Shown one piece after another: positions 35,396 through 43,731 of a DNA stretch of 64,000 nt. The stretch covers positions 309,398 to 373,397 of the forward strand of contig NZ_JBNPWZ010000003.1 in assembly GCF_050433565.1 (NCBI RefSeq), in the 5' to 3' direction. The position numbers and the translations under genes were made by a program. A model generated the notes under the pieces. That model did no database searches. It was not told where the DNA came from and saw nothing but the letters and a program-made list of their open reading frames with translations. Numbering within the stretch: the first letter of the stretch is position 1; every line of letters starts with the position of its first letter. The stretch comes from Ornithinibacillus bavariensis. Its GTDB lineage: Bacteria; Bacillota; Bacilli; Bacillales; Amphibacillaceae.

Positions 35396-36391
35396 TTACT
35401 TCGTTGAGTTTCTTTCGATAAGACGATGTGGTAATACTACTTTTTTCTCTTCTACTTCTTCCTTGTTCATATACTTCGTTAATAAACGCATCGCTACCGC
35501 ACCAATATCGTACATTGGTTGTACAACCGTAGATAGGGTTGGCCGCACCATGTAGGCTAGCTTTGTATTATCAAAACCAAAAACCTCAATATCTTCAGGG
35601 ACCTTATACCCTAAATCCTGTGCCCCATGAATGGCACCTAGAGCTATTTGATCTGATGCAGCAAAAATAGCAGTTGGCTTATCATTTAAGTTCATAAACT
35701 TATTAACCGCATTGATTCCTGACTCGTACGTATATTCTCCACGCACAATAAAATCATCAGTTGGTGTTATCGATGATTCCTCTAGTGCACGTAAATATCC
35801 CTTATATTTCAAATCATTAATGGTATATTCTTCTTTCCCGGAAATAAATGCAACCTTCTTATTACCTTTATCAATGAGATACTTAGTAGCTTCATATCCA
35901 GCAGCCTCATAATCAATATTCACAGAAGGAATTGTATCCGAGTCATCTAACGTTGCTGCCAATACTACCGGAACAGATGCAGATGAGAATTCATGAACAT
36001 GTTCTTCTGAGATATTACCACCCATAAAGATGATTCCATCCACTTGTTTTTCTAGCATCGTGTTAATTAATTGAAGTTCCTTATCTTTATTTTGATCTGA
36101 ATTACTTAATATAATGTTGTATTTATACATGGTTGCAATATCCTCAATACCTCGAGCTAATTCTGCAAAAAAGATGCTCGATATATCAGGAATAATTGCC
36201 CCTACTGTTGTCGTCTTTTTACTTGCAAGACCACGTGCAACTGCATTAGGTCGATATCCTAACCGTTCAATTGTTGCTAAAACCTTTTTTCGTGTTGTTG
36301 GTTTAACATTTGGATTTCCATTAACAACACGGGAAACCGTTGCCATTGAAACATTTGCCTCTCTCGCTACATCATATATTGTTACTGTCAT
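35396..36391 (-). CDS. ccpA: Catabolite control protein A
   Basis: A LacI/GalR-family regulator of 331 residues that, with phosphorylated HPr, binds cre sites and controls carbon catabolism. The N-terminal HTH and hinge are YDVAREANVSMATVSRVVNG and YRPNAVARGLA. The rest is a periplasmic-binding-protein-like domain. The ATG at 36391 has GGAGG at the right distance. Neighbours motPS and aroA match B. subtilis. Likely targets in this window include ytnP (consensus-matching cre) and perhaps ald. Confidence 0.95.
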   Translation of the reverse strand: MTVTIYDVAREANVSMATVSRVVNGNPNVKPTTRKKVLATIERLGYRPNAVARGLASKKTTTVGAIIPDISSIFFAELARGIEDIATMYKYNIILSNSDQNKDKELQLINTMLEKQVDGIIFMGGNISEEHVHEFSSASVPVVLAATLDDSDTIPSVNIDYEAAGYEATKYLIDKGNKKVAFISGKEEYTINDLKYKGYLRALEESSITPTDDFIVRGEYTYESGINAVNKFMNLNDKPTAIFAASDQIALGAIHGAQDLGYKVPEDIEVFGFDNTKLAYMVRPTLSTVVQPMYDIGAVAMRLLTKYMNKEEVEEKKVVLPHRLIERNSTK

Positions 36392-36529
36392 AACCATTAC
36401 CTCCTCTAATCCGTTCTATCATATAAGATACGCAATAACTATTAATTATCATACTCTACCATGTAAAAAAATACAAAAATATTTATCATTTAAATGGAAC
36501 TTCTTCTAAGCAAAATTTGATGGAAAATA

Positions 36530-36566
36530 GCAAAAAGCATCCCACCTGTACAAGGGGAATGCCACT
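36530..36566 (-). terminator. Terminator after aroA
   Basis: On the minus strand GGCATTCCCC and GGGATGC pair around TTGTACAGGT, followed by TTTTTG. Confidence 0.7.
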
Positions 36567-36568
36567 AT

Positions 36569-37654
36569 TTATTCATAACTATGAATCGTTGCAGCAAAAT
36601 TCGACAATTCGTCAATGAAATGATTAAAGGTTGGAATATCCATCTGTTGTAAAGAATCCGATAAGGCAACAGCAGGGTCTGGATGTACCTCTGCCATAAC
36701 ACCATCAGCACCGATTGCGATTGCTGCCCTTGCAGTAGGAATGAGTAAATCACGTCTTCCAGTAGAATGGGTAACATCAACCATTACAGGTAAATGAGTT
36801 TCCTTTTTTAGAATTGGCACTGCAGAAATGTCTAACGTATTTCTTGTTGCCGTCTCATAGGTTCTGATTCCTCTTTCACAAAGTATAATATTACCATTAC
36901 CTCTTGAAATGATATATTCTGCAGCATTTATAAATTCAGAGATAGTTGCAGATAGACCACGCTTTAAGAGAACTGGCTTGTTCACCTCACCTGCAGCTTT
37001 TAACAGCTCAAAGTTTTGCATATTTCTAGCACCAATTTGAATCACATCTACATACTCTAATGCTTCTTCAATATGTGCTGGATTTACAATTTCACTTACA
37101 ACTGCTAAATCAAACTCATTAGCAACCTGACGAAGAATCTGTAAACCCTCTATTCCAAGCCCTTGAAAATCATAAGGAGATGTACGCGGTTTAAATGCTC
37201 CACCACGGAATAGTTTTATTCCTTTGCTTTTGACAGCTTGAGCAACTTCTTTCACTTGTTCATAGGTTTCGACAGCACAAGGTCCCATTACAAAATGAAC
37301 CTTCCCATCCCCGATCAATTCTCCATTAATATCAATAACCGTGTTTTCTGGTTTTCTTTTTCTAGACACTAAAAGTTCTTTTCGATCGTCGTCCTCTATT
37401 AGCTCAAGACCCGCCTTGAATATTTCCTTGAAGATATGCTCAATGGTAGAATTTTCAAAAGGACCATTATTAAATTTTATCAGCTGATCAAGCATTTGTC
37501 TCTCACGCACTGGATCAAATCTATTCATACCTTGCTTATTCTTAATTTGACCAATTTGTTTTACAATAGCTGCTCGTAAATTCACAAGCTCTAGCAATTG
37601 TAAATTTACGTCATCAAGACGTTCACGTAACTGGTCTAACTCATTGAATTTCAT
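36569..37654 (-). CDS. aroA: Bifunctional chorismate mutase / DAHP synthase
   Basis: Residues about 1-90 form an AroQ-type chorismate mutase (LDQLRERLDDVNLQLLELVN), fused to a DAHP synthase (about 105-360; FVMGPCAVETYEQV, LFRGGAFKPRTSPYDFQGLG, MVDVTHSTGRRDL) that makes the first intermediate of aromatic amino acid synthesis. In Bacillus the mutase part senses chorismate or prephenate for feedback inhibition. The start is the ATG at 37654 after AGGAGG. A small ACATTAT/ATAATGT inverted repeat lies 37-55 bases upstream (37691-37709). Confidence 0.95.
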   Translation of the reverse strand: MKFNELDQLRERLDDVNLQLLELVNLRAAIVKQIGQIKNKQGMNRFDPVRERQMLDQLIKFNNGPFENSTIEHIFKEIFKAGLELIEDDDRKELLVSRKRKPENTVIDINGELIGDGKVHFVMGPCAVETYEQVKEVAQAVKSKGIKLFRGGAFKPRTSPYDFQGLGIEGLQILRQVANEFDLAVVSEIVNPAHIEEALEYVDVIQIGARNMQNFELLKAAGEVNKPVLLKRGLSATISEFINAAEYIISRGNGNIILCERGIRTYETATRNTLDISAVPILKKETHLPVMVDVTHSTGRRDLLIPTARAAIAIGADGVMAEVHPDPAVALSDSLQQMDIPTFNHFIDELSNFAATIHSYE

Positions 37655-37819
37655 ATTAAAGCCTCCTGAACGGAAAGAAAACATTATCAAACATTATTTT
37701 ACATAATGTGACACAATTATAGCGAATAATTTTCTCTTTGTCATCTTTCAGTTATAATAAAGAATAGTAAAATAGTTAGTCAGTGGATATTTAGCGTTTG
37801 ACTTTAGGGGGATTAACAG

Positions 37820-39949
37820 ATGAAAAACGAACCTATATTTGCATTAGACATTGGTACACGTTCCGTTACTGGGATTCTATTAGAAGAGCATGGTTCGAAT
37901 TATACATTAATTGACTATTGTGTCCAAGAACATAAGGTCAGGTCCATGCTTGATGGACAAATTCACAACGTTGTGGAAGTAGCAGAGATTATTCGGGAAG
38001 TAAAGGAAGCCCTTGAAAAAAGTTCTGGAACATTACATAAGGTTTGTGTGGCAGCTGCTGGTAGATCCTTAAAAACAGTCGTATCTCAAGCAACGATAGA
38101 GCTGAATCAAAAGCCTATTAGTGACTTTGAAACCATAAAACATTTAGAATTAAGTGCGGTTCATACAGCACAATTAAAAGTAGCTTCAGAATCTTCAAGT
38201 GATTTTTCTAATTATTATTGTGTAGGTTATTCTGTCTTGTACTATAAAATTGATGAAGAGAACATTGGTTCACTTATTGACCAAAGTGGGCAAACTGCCA
38301 CTGTAGAAGTAATTGCGACCTTCTTACCAAAGGTTGTAGTGGAATCATTAATTTCTGCATTAAATAGAGCTGGTTTAGAAATGGAAGCATTAACATTAGA
38401 ACCAATTGCTGCCATTCAAGTACTAATACCTGAATCGATGAGACGACTAAATGTTGCATTAGTTGATATTGGTGCTGGAACTAGTGATATTGCTATTACG
38501 AATAGTGGAACAATTAGTGCTTACGGAATGGTACCGATTGCTGGTGATGAAATTACTGAAGCGGTTAGCGATCAGTACTTGCTAGATTTCCCCTTAGCTG
38601 AGGAAACAAAACGGACAATTGTAAACACTGGAAAAGCTATTGTAGCTGATATTTTAGGTTTTGAGTCTACGATTACTTATGAAGACTTAGTTCAACGTGT
38701 TGATGATAGCATTAATAAATTGGCATCCTCTATTTCCGAGGAAATATTACGACTGAACGGAGCACAACCAAAAGCGGTGATGCTTATTGGGGGCGGGAGT
38801 CAAACTCCAGAGTTCACCAAAAGGCTGGCAAATAAACTACAGCTCCCCGAGAACCGTGTTGCTATACGGGATATCCAAGCTATTCAATCACTAGATAAGA
38901 CAGAAAACCTACCACAAGGGCCAGATTTTGTGACCCCAATTGGTATTGCTATAGCTGCAAAACAGAATCCAGTACATTATATATCGGTTAAGGTTAATCA
39001 AAAAGTAATTCGCATGTTTGAGATGAAGCAATTAACCATCGGAGATTGCTTAGTGCATGCTGGAATTGAAATAAATAAATTATATGGAAAGCCTGGATTA
39101 GCTAAAGTCATTACCTTGAATGGAAAGCAGATTACCTTACCAGGTAATTTCGGTAAAGCACCTACCCTTTTATTAAATCAAGAACAAGCTACTGTTGACA
39201 CAATCATCCAAAATGGAGATGAAATTGTAATTAAGAAAGGTATGGACGGCGAACAACCAACACTTACGTTGGAGGAATTAATTGGTGAAGTCCCTACCAT
39301 ATTAATTCATTTTAATGGAAAACCGTATGAATTGAAAACTCAATACTACGTAAACAACAGTCTACAACAAAAAGAATATATGGTATGTGACAGAGATGAG
39401 ATAGTACTTACTACACCAAAAACTATTAAGGAATTTCTATCTTCAATAAGTGGAATAAAGCTCCCGACGAATGAGGAGTTCATTGTTTTCGTCAACAATA
39501 AACCGGTAAATCTCGGATTAGCTGAGTCAACATTAACTGTCAATGGTAAGGCTACAAGTCTTGAATATAAATTAAGAGCCAATGATGATCTGCGTATCAC
39601 TACAGATAATACAGTTACAGTGAAAGAGGTTATTGAAAAGCTCCAAATTGATTTATATACTGAGTTGCATGTTTCATTTAACCATGAAAAGATTACCATG
39701 AAACAGCCAAAGGTTGCTATTAAAAGGAATAATGTGATTTTAACCGAAGATACTATTCTCTACCCGAACGATCGTTTATCATTAGAAGAGAAAAAACAGG
39801 AAATGTTTATTTTTCAGGATGTTTTCAGATATGTGGATATTGATCTAACCCAGGCGAATGGCAAATTCACTCTGACAAAAAATGATCTCCCCACTACCTT
39901 CTATGAACCAATTGAAGCTGGAGATAGGTTAGCGATTATTTGGAACTAA
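37820..39949 (+). CDS. FtsA-like actin-fold protein with five-repeat C-terminal extension
   Basis: A 709-residue protein. Residues about 1-390 resemble FtsA/PilM: phosphate-1 motif FALDIGTRSVTGILLEE, connect and phosphate-2 VALVDIGAGTSDIAI, and adenosine motif MLIGGGSQTPEF. The remaining 315 residues hold five units of about 60 residues ending in NGDEIVI (~465), DRDEIVL (~524), NDDLRIT (~588), NDRLSLE (~649) and GDRLAII (~700), resembling beta-grasp folds. No C-terminal membrane-targeting helix is visible. It is an orphan gene between aroA and ytxH, with its own terminator, so a role in division or envelope is only inferred. Confidence 0.8.
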   Translation: MKNEPIFALDIGTRSVTGILLEEHGSNYTLIDYCVQEHKVRSMLDGQIHNVVEVAEIIREVKEALEKSSGTLHKVCVAAAGRSLKTVVSQATIELNQKPISDFETIKHLELSAVHTAQLKVASESSSDFSNYYCVGYSVLYYKIDEENIGSLIDQSGQTATVEVIATFLPKVVVESLISALNRAGLEMEALTLEPIAAIQVLIPESMRRLNVALVDIGAGTSDIAITNSGTISAYGMVPIAGDEITEAVSDQYLLDFPLAEETKRTIVNTGKAIVADILGFESTITYEDLVQRVDDSINKLASSISEEILRLNGAQPKAVMLIGGGSQTPEFTKRLANKLQLPENRVAIRDIQAIQSLDKTENLPQGPDFVTPIGIAIAAKQNPVHYISVKVNQKVIRMFEMKQLTIGDCLVHAGIEINKLYGKPGLAKVITLNGKQITLPGNFGKAPTLLLNQEQATVDTIIQNGDEIVIKKGMDGEQPTLTLEELIGEVPTILIHFNGKPYELKTQYYVNNSLQQKEYMVCDRDEIVLTTPKTIKEFLSSISGIKLPTNEEFIVFVNNKPVNLGLAESTLTVNGKATSLEYKLRANDDLRITTDNTVTVKEVIEKLQIDLYTELHVSFNHEKITMKQPKVAIKRNNVILTEDTILYPNDRLSLEEKKQEMFIFQDVFRYVDIDLTQANGKFTLTKNDLPTTFYEPIEAGDRLAIIWN

Positions 39950-39950
39950 A

Positions 39951-39992
39951 GAAAAAGCTGTAGCCTTTTTATCTTAGCTACAGCTTTTTTTA
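39951..39992 (+). terminator. Terminator after the FtsA-like gene
   Basis: AAAAGCTGTAGC and GCTACAGCTTTT form a perfect stem around CTTTTTATCTTA, followed by TTT. Confidence 0.9.
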
Positions 39993-40046
39993 AATCCTAA
40001 TTTTATATTCGGATCTTTCCATCTGCGCTTATTCATCGAATGAATT

Positions 40047-40370
40047 CTAGCGTTCTCGAATATCCTGAATTTTTGCTTGAACATTGGAAGTAACATGTTG
40101 GGTCTTCTCTTTTAATTGTGAACCTTTTTGTGTAGCAATATCTAGCCATTCCTGACTTTTAGATTGTGCAATATCTTTCCACTCAAGTCCTTTTGCTTGA
40201 GCGATATCCTTCCATTCTGTTGCACGTTCCTTTACCTGCATGGCACCTTGGTTTATATCACTACGTAACTCTTTACCAGATTTAGGTGCAAATAACAGTG
40301 CTAAGCTCGCTCCTACTGCTGCACCAATTATCGTGCCTATTATGAAATCTCTTCCATTATTATCTGCCAT
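40047..40370 (-). CDS. ytxH: YtxH family protein with 11-residue repeats
   Basis: A 107-residue protein of the YtxH family: one membrane helix (FIIGTIIGAAVGASLALLF) followed by APKSGKELRSD and an amphipathic tail. The tail contains three hendecads of the type EWKDIAQ(A/S)K, encoded by 33-bp near-repeats at about 40125-40225. The family is general-stress related in Bacillus, with function unknown. It lies 15 bases after ytxG in the same operon, upstream partner murC, as in B. subtilis. Confidence 0.85.
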   Translation of the reverse strand: MADNNGRDFIIGTIIGAAVGASLALLFAPKSGKELRSDINQGAMQVKERATEWKDIAQAKGLEWKDIAQSKSQEWLDIATQKGSQLKEKTQHVTSNVQAKIQDIRER

Positions 40371-40385
40371 GATAATTCCTCCCTA

Positions 40386-40787
40386 TTATTTTCTCTTTTT
40401 AATTAAATCAAATAGAGCAGCACCCCATGTTACGGCTTGAGACGCCTTATCCTGATTTTCAGCAGCTGCCCTGGAAATACTTGAGGAAAATTGTTTTAAT
40501 GTTAGATTAAGATCTTGTACTGTTTCGCCGATACCTTTTGCACCATCAAATAAACCATCCAACTTTGCCGTTTTTTGACTGAAATCATCAGCAAGTTTGT
40601 TTGTCTTATGCAGGAGCTGTGTTGTCTCAGAAGTAATTCCTTCAAGTTGCTTTTCTAAGCCTTCTAACGTATTTGCCACATTATTTAATGTTCTTGTTGA
40701 TGCCTTTAATGTCATTGCTAAGTATATTACTAGCACTGCAAAAGCAACGGCAGCAATGATTGCAGCAATGTATAACAAAATTTCCAT
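40386..40787 (-). CDS. ytxG: DUF948 membrane protein (YtxG)
   Basis: A 133-residue protein with an N-terminal membrane helix (ILLYIAAIIAAVAFAVLVIY) and a helical tail full of leucine and threonine heptads, typical of DUF948. The start is the ATG at 40787; an in-frame ATG at 40799 overlaps the AAAGGA site. It forms a pair with ytxH. Its function is unknown beyond association with stress regulons in Bacillus. Confidence 0.85.
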   Translation of the reverse strand: MEILLYIAAIIAAVAFAVLVIYLAMTLKASTRTLNNVANTLEGLEKQLEGITSETTQLLHKTNKLADDFSQKTAKLDGLFDGAKGIGETVQDLNLTLKQFSSSISRAAAENQDKASQAVTWGAALFDLIKKRK

Positions 40788-41010
40788 AACGACGACCATT
40801 CCTTTCTTGGTAACTTGTGAATTGCCAATATGCAAGTGCTTGTTTATTAACACTTTCCCTAATAATTCGACATTTAAACATTGGCATTGTAAAAACAATT
40901 CTTTATTAGTATATCACCATTATAGGCTTTTCTATCATAAATTTCGAATAAAAAGTAGAAAACATTACCAATTATCAACATAAGACCCGAGCTTCGAAAG
41001 TTATACATCA

Positions 41011-41055
41011 CAAAAAAGGCCTGTCACAGCTTACAGCTCGTAACAGGCCTTTAGT
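41011..41055 (-). terminator. Terminator after murC
   Basis: AAAGGCCTGT (41015-41024) and ACAGGCCTTT (41043-41052) pair perfectly, followed on the minus strand by TTTTTTG. Confidence 0.88.
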
Positions 41056-41064
41056 TAGTATTTT

Positions 41065-42372
41065 TTATAGCTGATTTGGAGAAAGTGTTCCTTCATATGC
41101 TTTCTGGAACTTTTGTATATCTCCTGCCCCCATAAAAACTAACACACTATCATGATACTTACTTAATTCGGCAATATTCTCCAATTGAAGTACTTGACTA
41201 TCTTGAATTAGTTTCTGAAGATCATAAATTGTTAATTGTCCACTTTCTTCTCTAGCAGAACCGAATATATCACAAAGATAAACTGCATCCGCACCCTTTA
41301 AACTATCAGCAAACTCCTGTAAAAATGTCTTTGTACGAGTAAAGGTGTGTGGCTGGAAGATAGCTACTACCTTCTTTTCTGGATATTTTTTACGTGCTGA
41401 TTCAATGGTTGCATTAATCTCACGAGGATGGTGAGCATAATCATCAATTATAATTTGATCATTAACTTTCTTCTCGGTAAAGCGACGTTTAACACCTTTG
41501 AATGTACTAATATTCTTCATGTCTTCTGCTGATAATCCCTCGTAATGGCAAATAGCAATAACTGCTAAAGCATTCAATACATGATGATTTCCATACATCG
41601 GAATAGTAAAAGTATCGTAAAATGTGTTTCGAACAAACACATCAAATTCAGTTCCATGATCTGTTTCTCTAACATTCTGGGCTTGGAAATCATTGGTAGG
41701 TAAAAATCCATAATAGACAACAGGTACTTTTGTTTGTATTTGCTGCAGTTTTTCATCATCACCACAGGCAATAATACCTTTTTTCACGTTATCCGCCATG
41801 GATTGAAATGCATCAAACACATCATTAATACTAGAAAAATAATCTGGATGATCGAAATCAATATTCGTCATAATAGCATAGTCTGGTTCGTAAGCTAAAA
41901 AGTGTCTTCGATATTCACATGCTTCAAACACAAAGTAATTGCTATCTACATGCCCTTTCCCAGTACCGTCACCTATTAAATAGGAGATTGGAAAAACGGA
42001 TTCTAATACATGTGCTAACAAGCCTGTTGTAGAGGTTTTTCCATGTGCTCCTGTCACTGCAATACTCTTATATTGTTTTAACCACTCACCTAAAAATTCA
42101 TGGTATCGATAAAATGGTAAGCCAAGACGTTTTGCCTCTTGAATTTCCACATGTTCATCTGGGTATGCATTCCCTGCAATAATTGTTAAACCCTCTGTTA
42201 TATTTTCTTTTGCGAATGAATATATCGGTATGTTTTTATTCTCTAGGGCCTCTTGTGTAAAAAATCTCTTTTCCACATCTGAGCCTTGTACTTGTTCACC
42301 AGAATCACGTAGAATCTGAGCAAGCGCGCTCATTCCTGTACCCTTTATACCAATAAAATGGTAAGTTGTCAT
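41065..42372 (-). CDS. murC: UDP-N-acetylmuramate--L-alanine ligase
   Basis: Adds L-alanine to UDP-N-acetylmuramic acid, the first peptide step of peptidoglycan synthesis, in the cytoplasm. A 435-residue Mur ligase with ATP-binding loop VTGAHGKTSTTGLLAHV and the central motif YRRHFLAYEPDYAIMTNIDF. DDYAHHPREINATI is typical of MurC. GGAGG precedes the ATG. Its place beside ytxGH is conserved in Bacillus. A 20-bp palindrome lies about 30-50 bases upstream of its start. Confidence 0.96.
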   Translation of the reverse strand: MTTYHFIGIKGTGMSALAQILRDSGEQVQGSDVEKRFFTQEALENKNIPIYSFAKENITEGLTIIAGNAYPDEHVEIQEAKRLGLPFYRYHEFLGEWLKQYKSIAVTGAHGKTSTTGLLAHVLESVFPISYLIGDGTGKGHVDSNYFVFEACEYRRHFLAYEPDYAIMTNIDFDHPDYFSSINDVFDAFQSMADNVKKGIIACGDDEKLQQIQTKVPVVYYGFLPTNDFQAQNVRETDHGTEFDVFVRNTFYDTFTIPMYGNHHVLNALAVIAICHYEGLSAEDMKNISTFKGVKRRFTEKKVNDQIIIDDYAHHPREINATIESARKKYPEKKVVAIFQPHTFTRTKTFLQEFADSLKGADAVYLCDIFGSAREESGQLTIYDLQKLIQDSQVLQLENIAELSKYHDSVLVFMGAGDIQKFQKAYEGTLSPNQL

Positions 42373-42400
42373 ATAAAAGAACCTCCAACTATATGTGTAA

Positions 42401-42420
42401 GAAGGTACATATGTACCTTC
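42401..42420. promoter_or_regulatory. Perfect 20-bp palindrome upstream of murC
   Basis: GAAGGTACATATGTACCTTC is identical on both strands, with no loop. It lies 29-48 bases before the murC start, in the promoter or leader zone. The preceding gene ends at 42516, so a weak terminator is an alternative, but no T run follows on the minus strand. Confidence 0.5.
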
Positions 42421-42515
42421 CTTTTGGCATCAGCACTTAGGCAGCCTCTAACTATCAATTGTTAATACAACAATCAATAAGTAATTATAACAAATCTTAT
42501 CTTTCAATGAAATAG

Positions 42516-43658
42516 TCATTTAGTTGTGTCAATAATTATTCTATCATGCTGATTAGCATGGTATTCAACTTTTTCTAATCTTGGGTTTGGACGATAACGC
42601 CGTCCCTCTTTCGCCTCTGGAGAGCCGTTGAGTAATACATTATCACCAGTGAAGCCAATTCCCATTTTCAATAGGCTTCTCCCAACACCGTAAGTATTAA
42701 CTGGTACTCCTAAAGATTCAAAATAACGAATTTTTTCCTCTGTGAAACCACCCGTAACAACAATTTCAACATGCTGAAAACCATTTTCATCAAGTGCCTT
42801 GCGAAGTGCAAAAACTAATTCTGGATTAACTCCACGTGGATCAAAGGAACCCATCAAATGATGATTTCTTAAGAAATATTTATCTACTAGCGTATTAGAA
42901 GTATCCAACCGGACACCTTTAAGCTTCTTACCAAATGCACGCGCTGCTTTTAACGAGTCAGTAATGACATCATTATTATAATCAACAAGTGCTACTAGCT
43001 CATCTTCTGGGAAAACCTCATGATATGCCTGAAGTGCCGCTACAATATCACCTTTAAACATTTGGATCATAGCATGTGGCATCGTTCCCATACCTTCTTT
43101 TCCCCACCACTCATTCATAGCGTGAGTTGCTTGAGCAGTAGAGCCACCAATAAATGCAGCATATCCATCTCCAGCTTGTGTCGTATAATGATCATCTCTG
43201 TCTCCCATGAAAATAACAGGTTTTTCTTTGCCAGACGATTTAGCCGCTTTTACTACATTATATACATTTGTAGCGACTGATGTTCTTCTTGCCAATATCC
43301 CATCAATAATACCCTCTAAATAACCAAATTGCTGATAGGAACCTGTAATAGTTAATACAGTTTCAAATGGACTTATTTTATCCCCATCCTTCAAGGAGTA
43401 TATTTCCAAGGTTTCTGGATGATCAGCAAATGTATGGACTAAGGCAATAGCCTCATCAGTTCCACAGAGTACGGCATCATTCTTCTGAAAAAATTGCATT
43501 GTCACTTGATTGTTTGGAAGCTTCTTTTCAACAATTTCCTTTGTCTTAAGGAAATATACTGCTGAAAACCACCCTTCTTTAATTCTCTCATCAAATTTAA
43601 ACGTTTTATTGGTTAATCGGTCAATTTCCCCATTAAGCTTTTGTTCTATCTCTTTCAT
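42516..43658 (-). CDS. Nicotinate phosphoribosyltransferase (short type)
   Basis: A 380-residue enzyme of NAD salvage that joins nicotinate and PRPP to form nicotinate mononucleotide. Supporting segments are FMGDRDDHYTTQAGDGYAAF, GVRLDTSNTLVDKYF and VVTGGFTEEKIRYFESLGVP. It is of the shorter class of this family rather than the longer PncB type (about 490 residues in B. subtilis). It sits between murC and sftA without an obvious pathway partner. Confidence 0.88.
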   Translation of the reverse strand: MKEIEQKLNGEIDRLTNKTFKFDERIKEGWFSAVYFLKTKEIVEKKLPNNQVTMQFFQKNDAVLCGTDEAIALVHTFADHPETLEIYSLKDGDKISPFETVLTITGSYQQFGYLEGIIDGILARRTSVATNVYNVVKAAKSSGKEKPVIFMGDRDDHYTTQAGDGYAAFIGGSTAQATHAMNEWWGKEGMGTMPHAMIQMFKGDIVAALQAYHEVFPEDELVALVDYNNDVITDSLKAARAFGKKLKGVRLDTSNTLVDKYFLRNHHLMGSFDPRGVNPELVFALRKALDENGFQHVEIVVTGGFTEEKIRYFESLGVPVNTYGVGRSLLKMGIGFTGDNVLLNGSPEAKEGRRYRPNPRLEKVEYHANQHDRIIIDTTK

Positions 43659-43731
43659 TATTTTCTCCTTATGAATCAGATATTCCTTCTATATCATATA
43701 GCCAGGCTACTGTTTTAACAAGGTAAAAATC

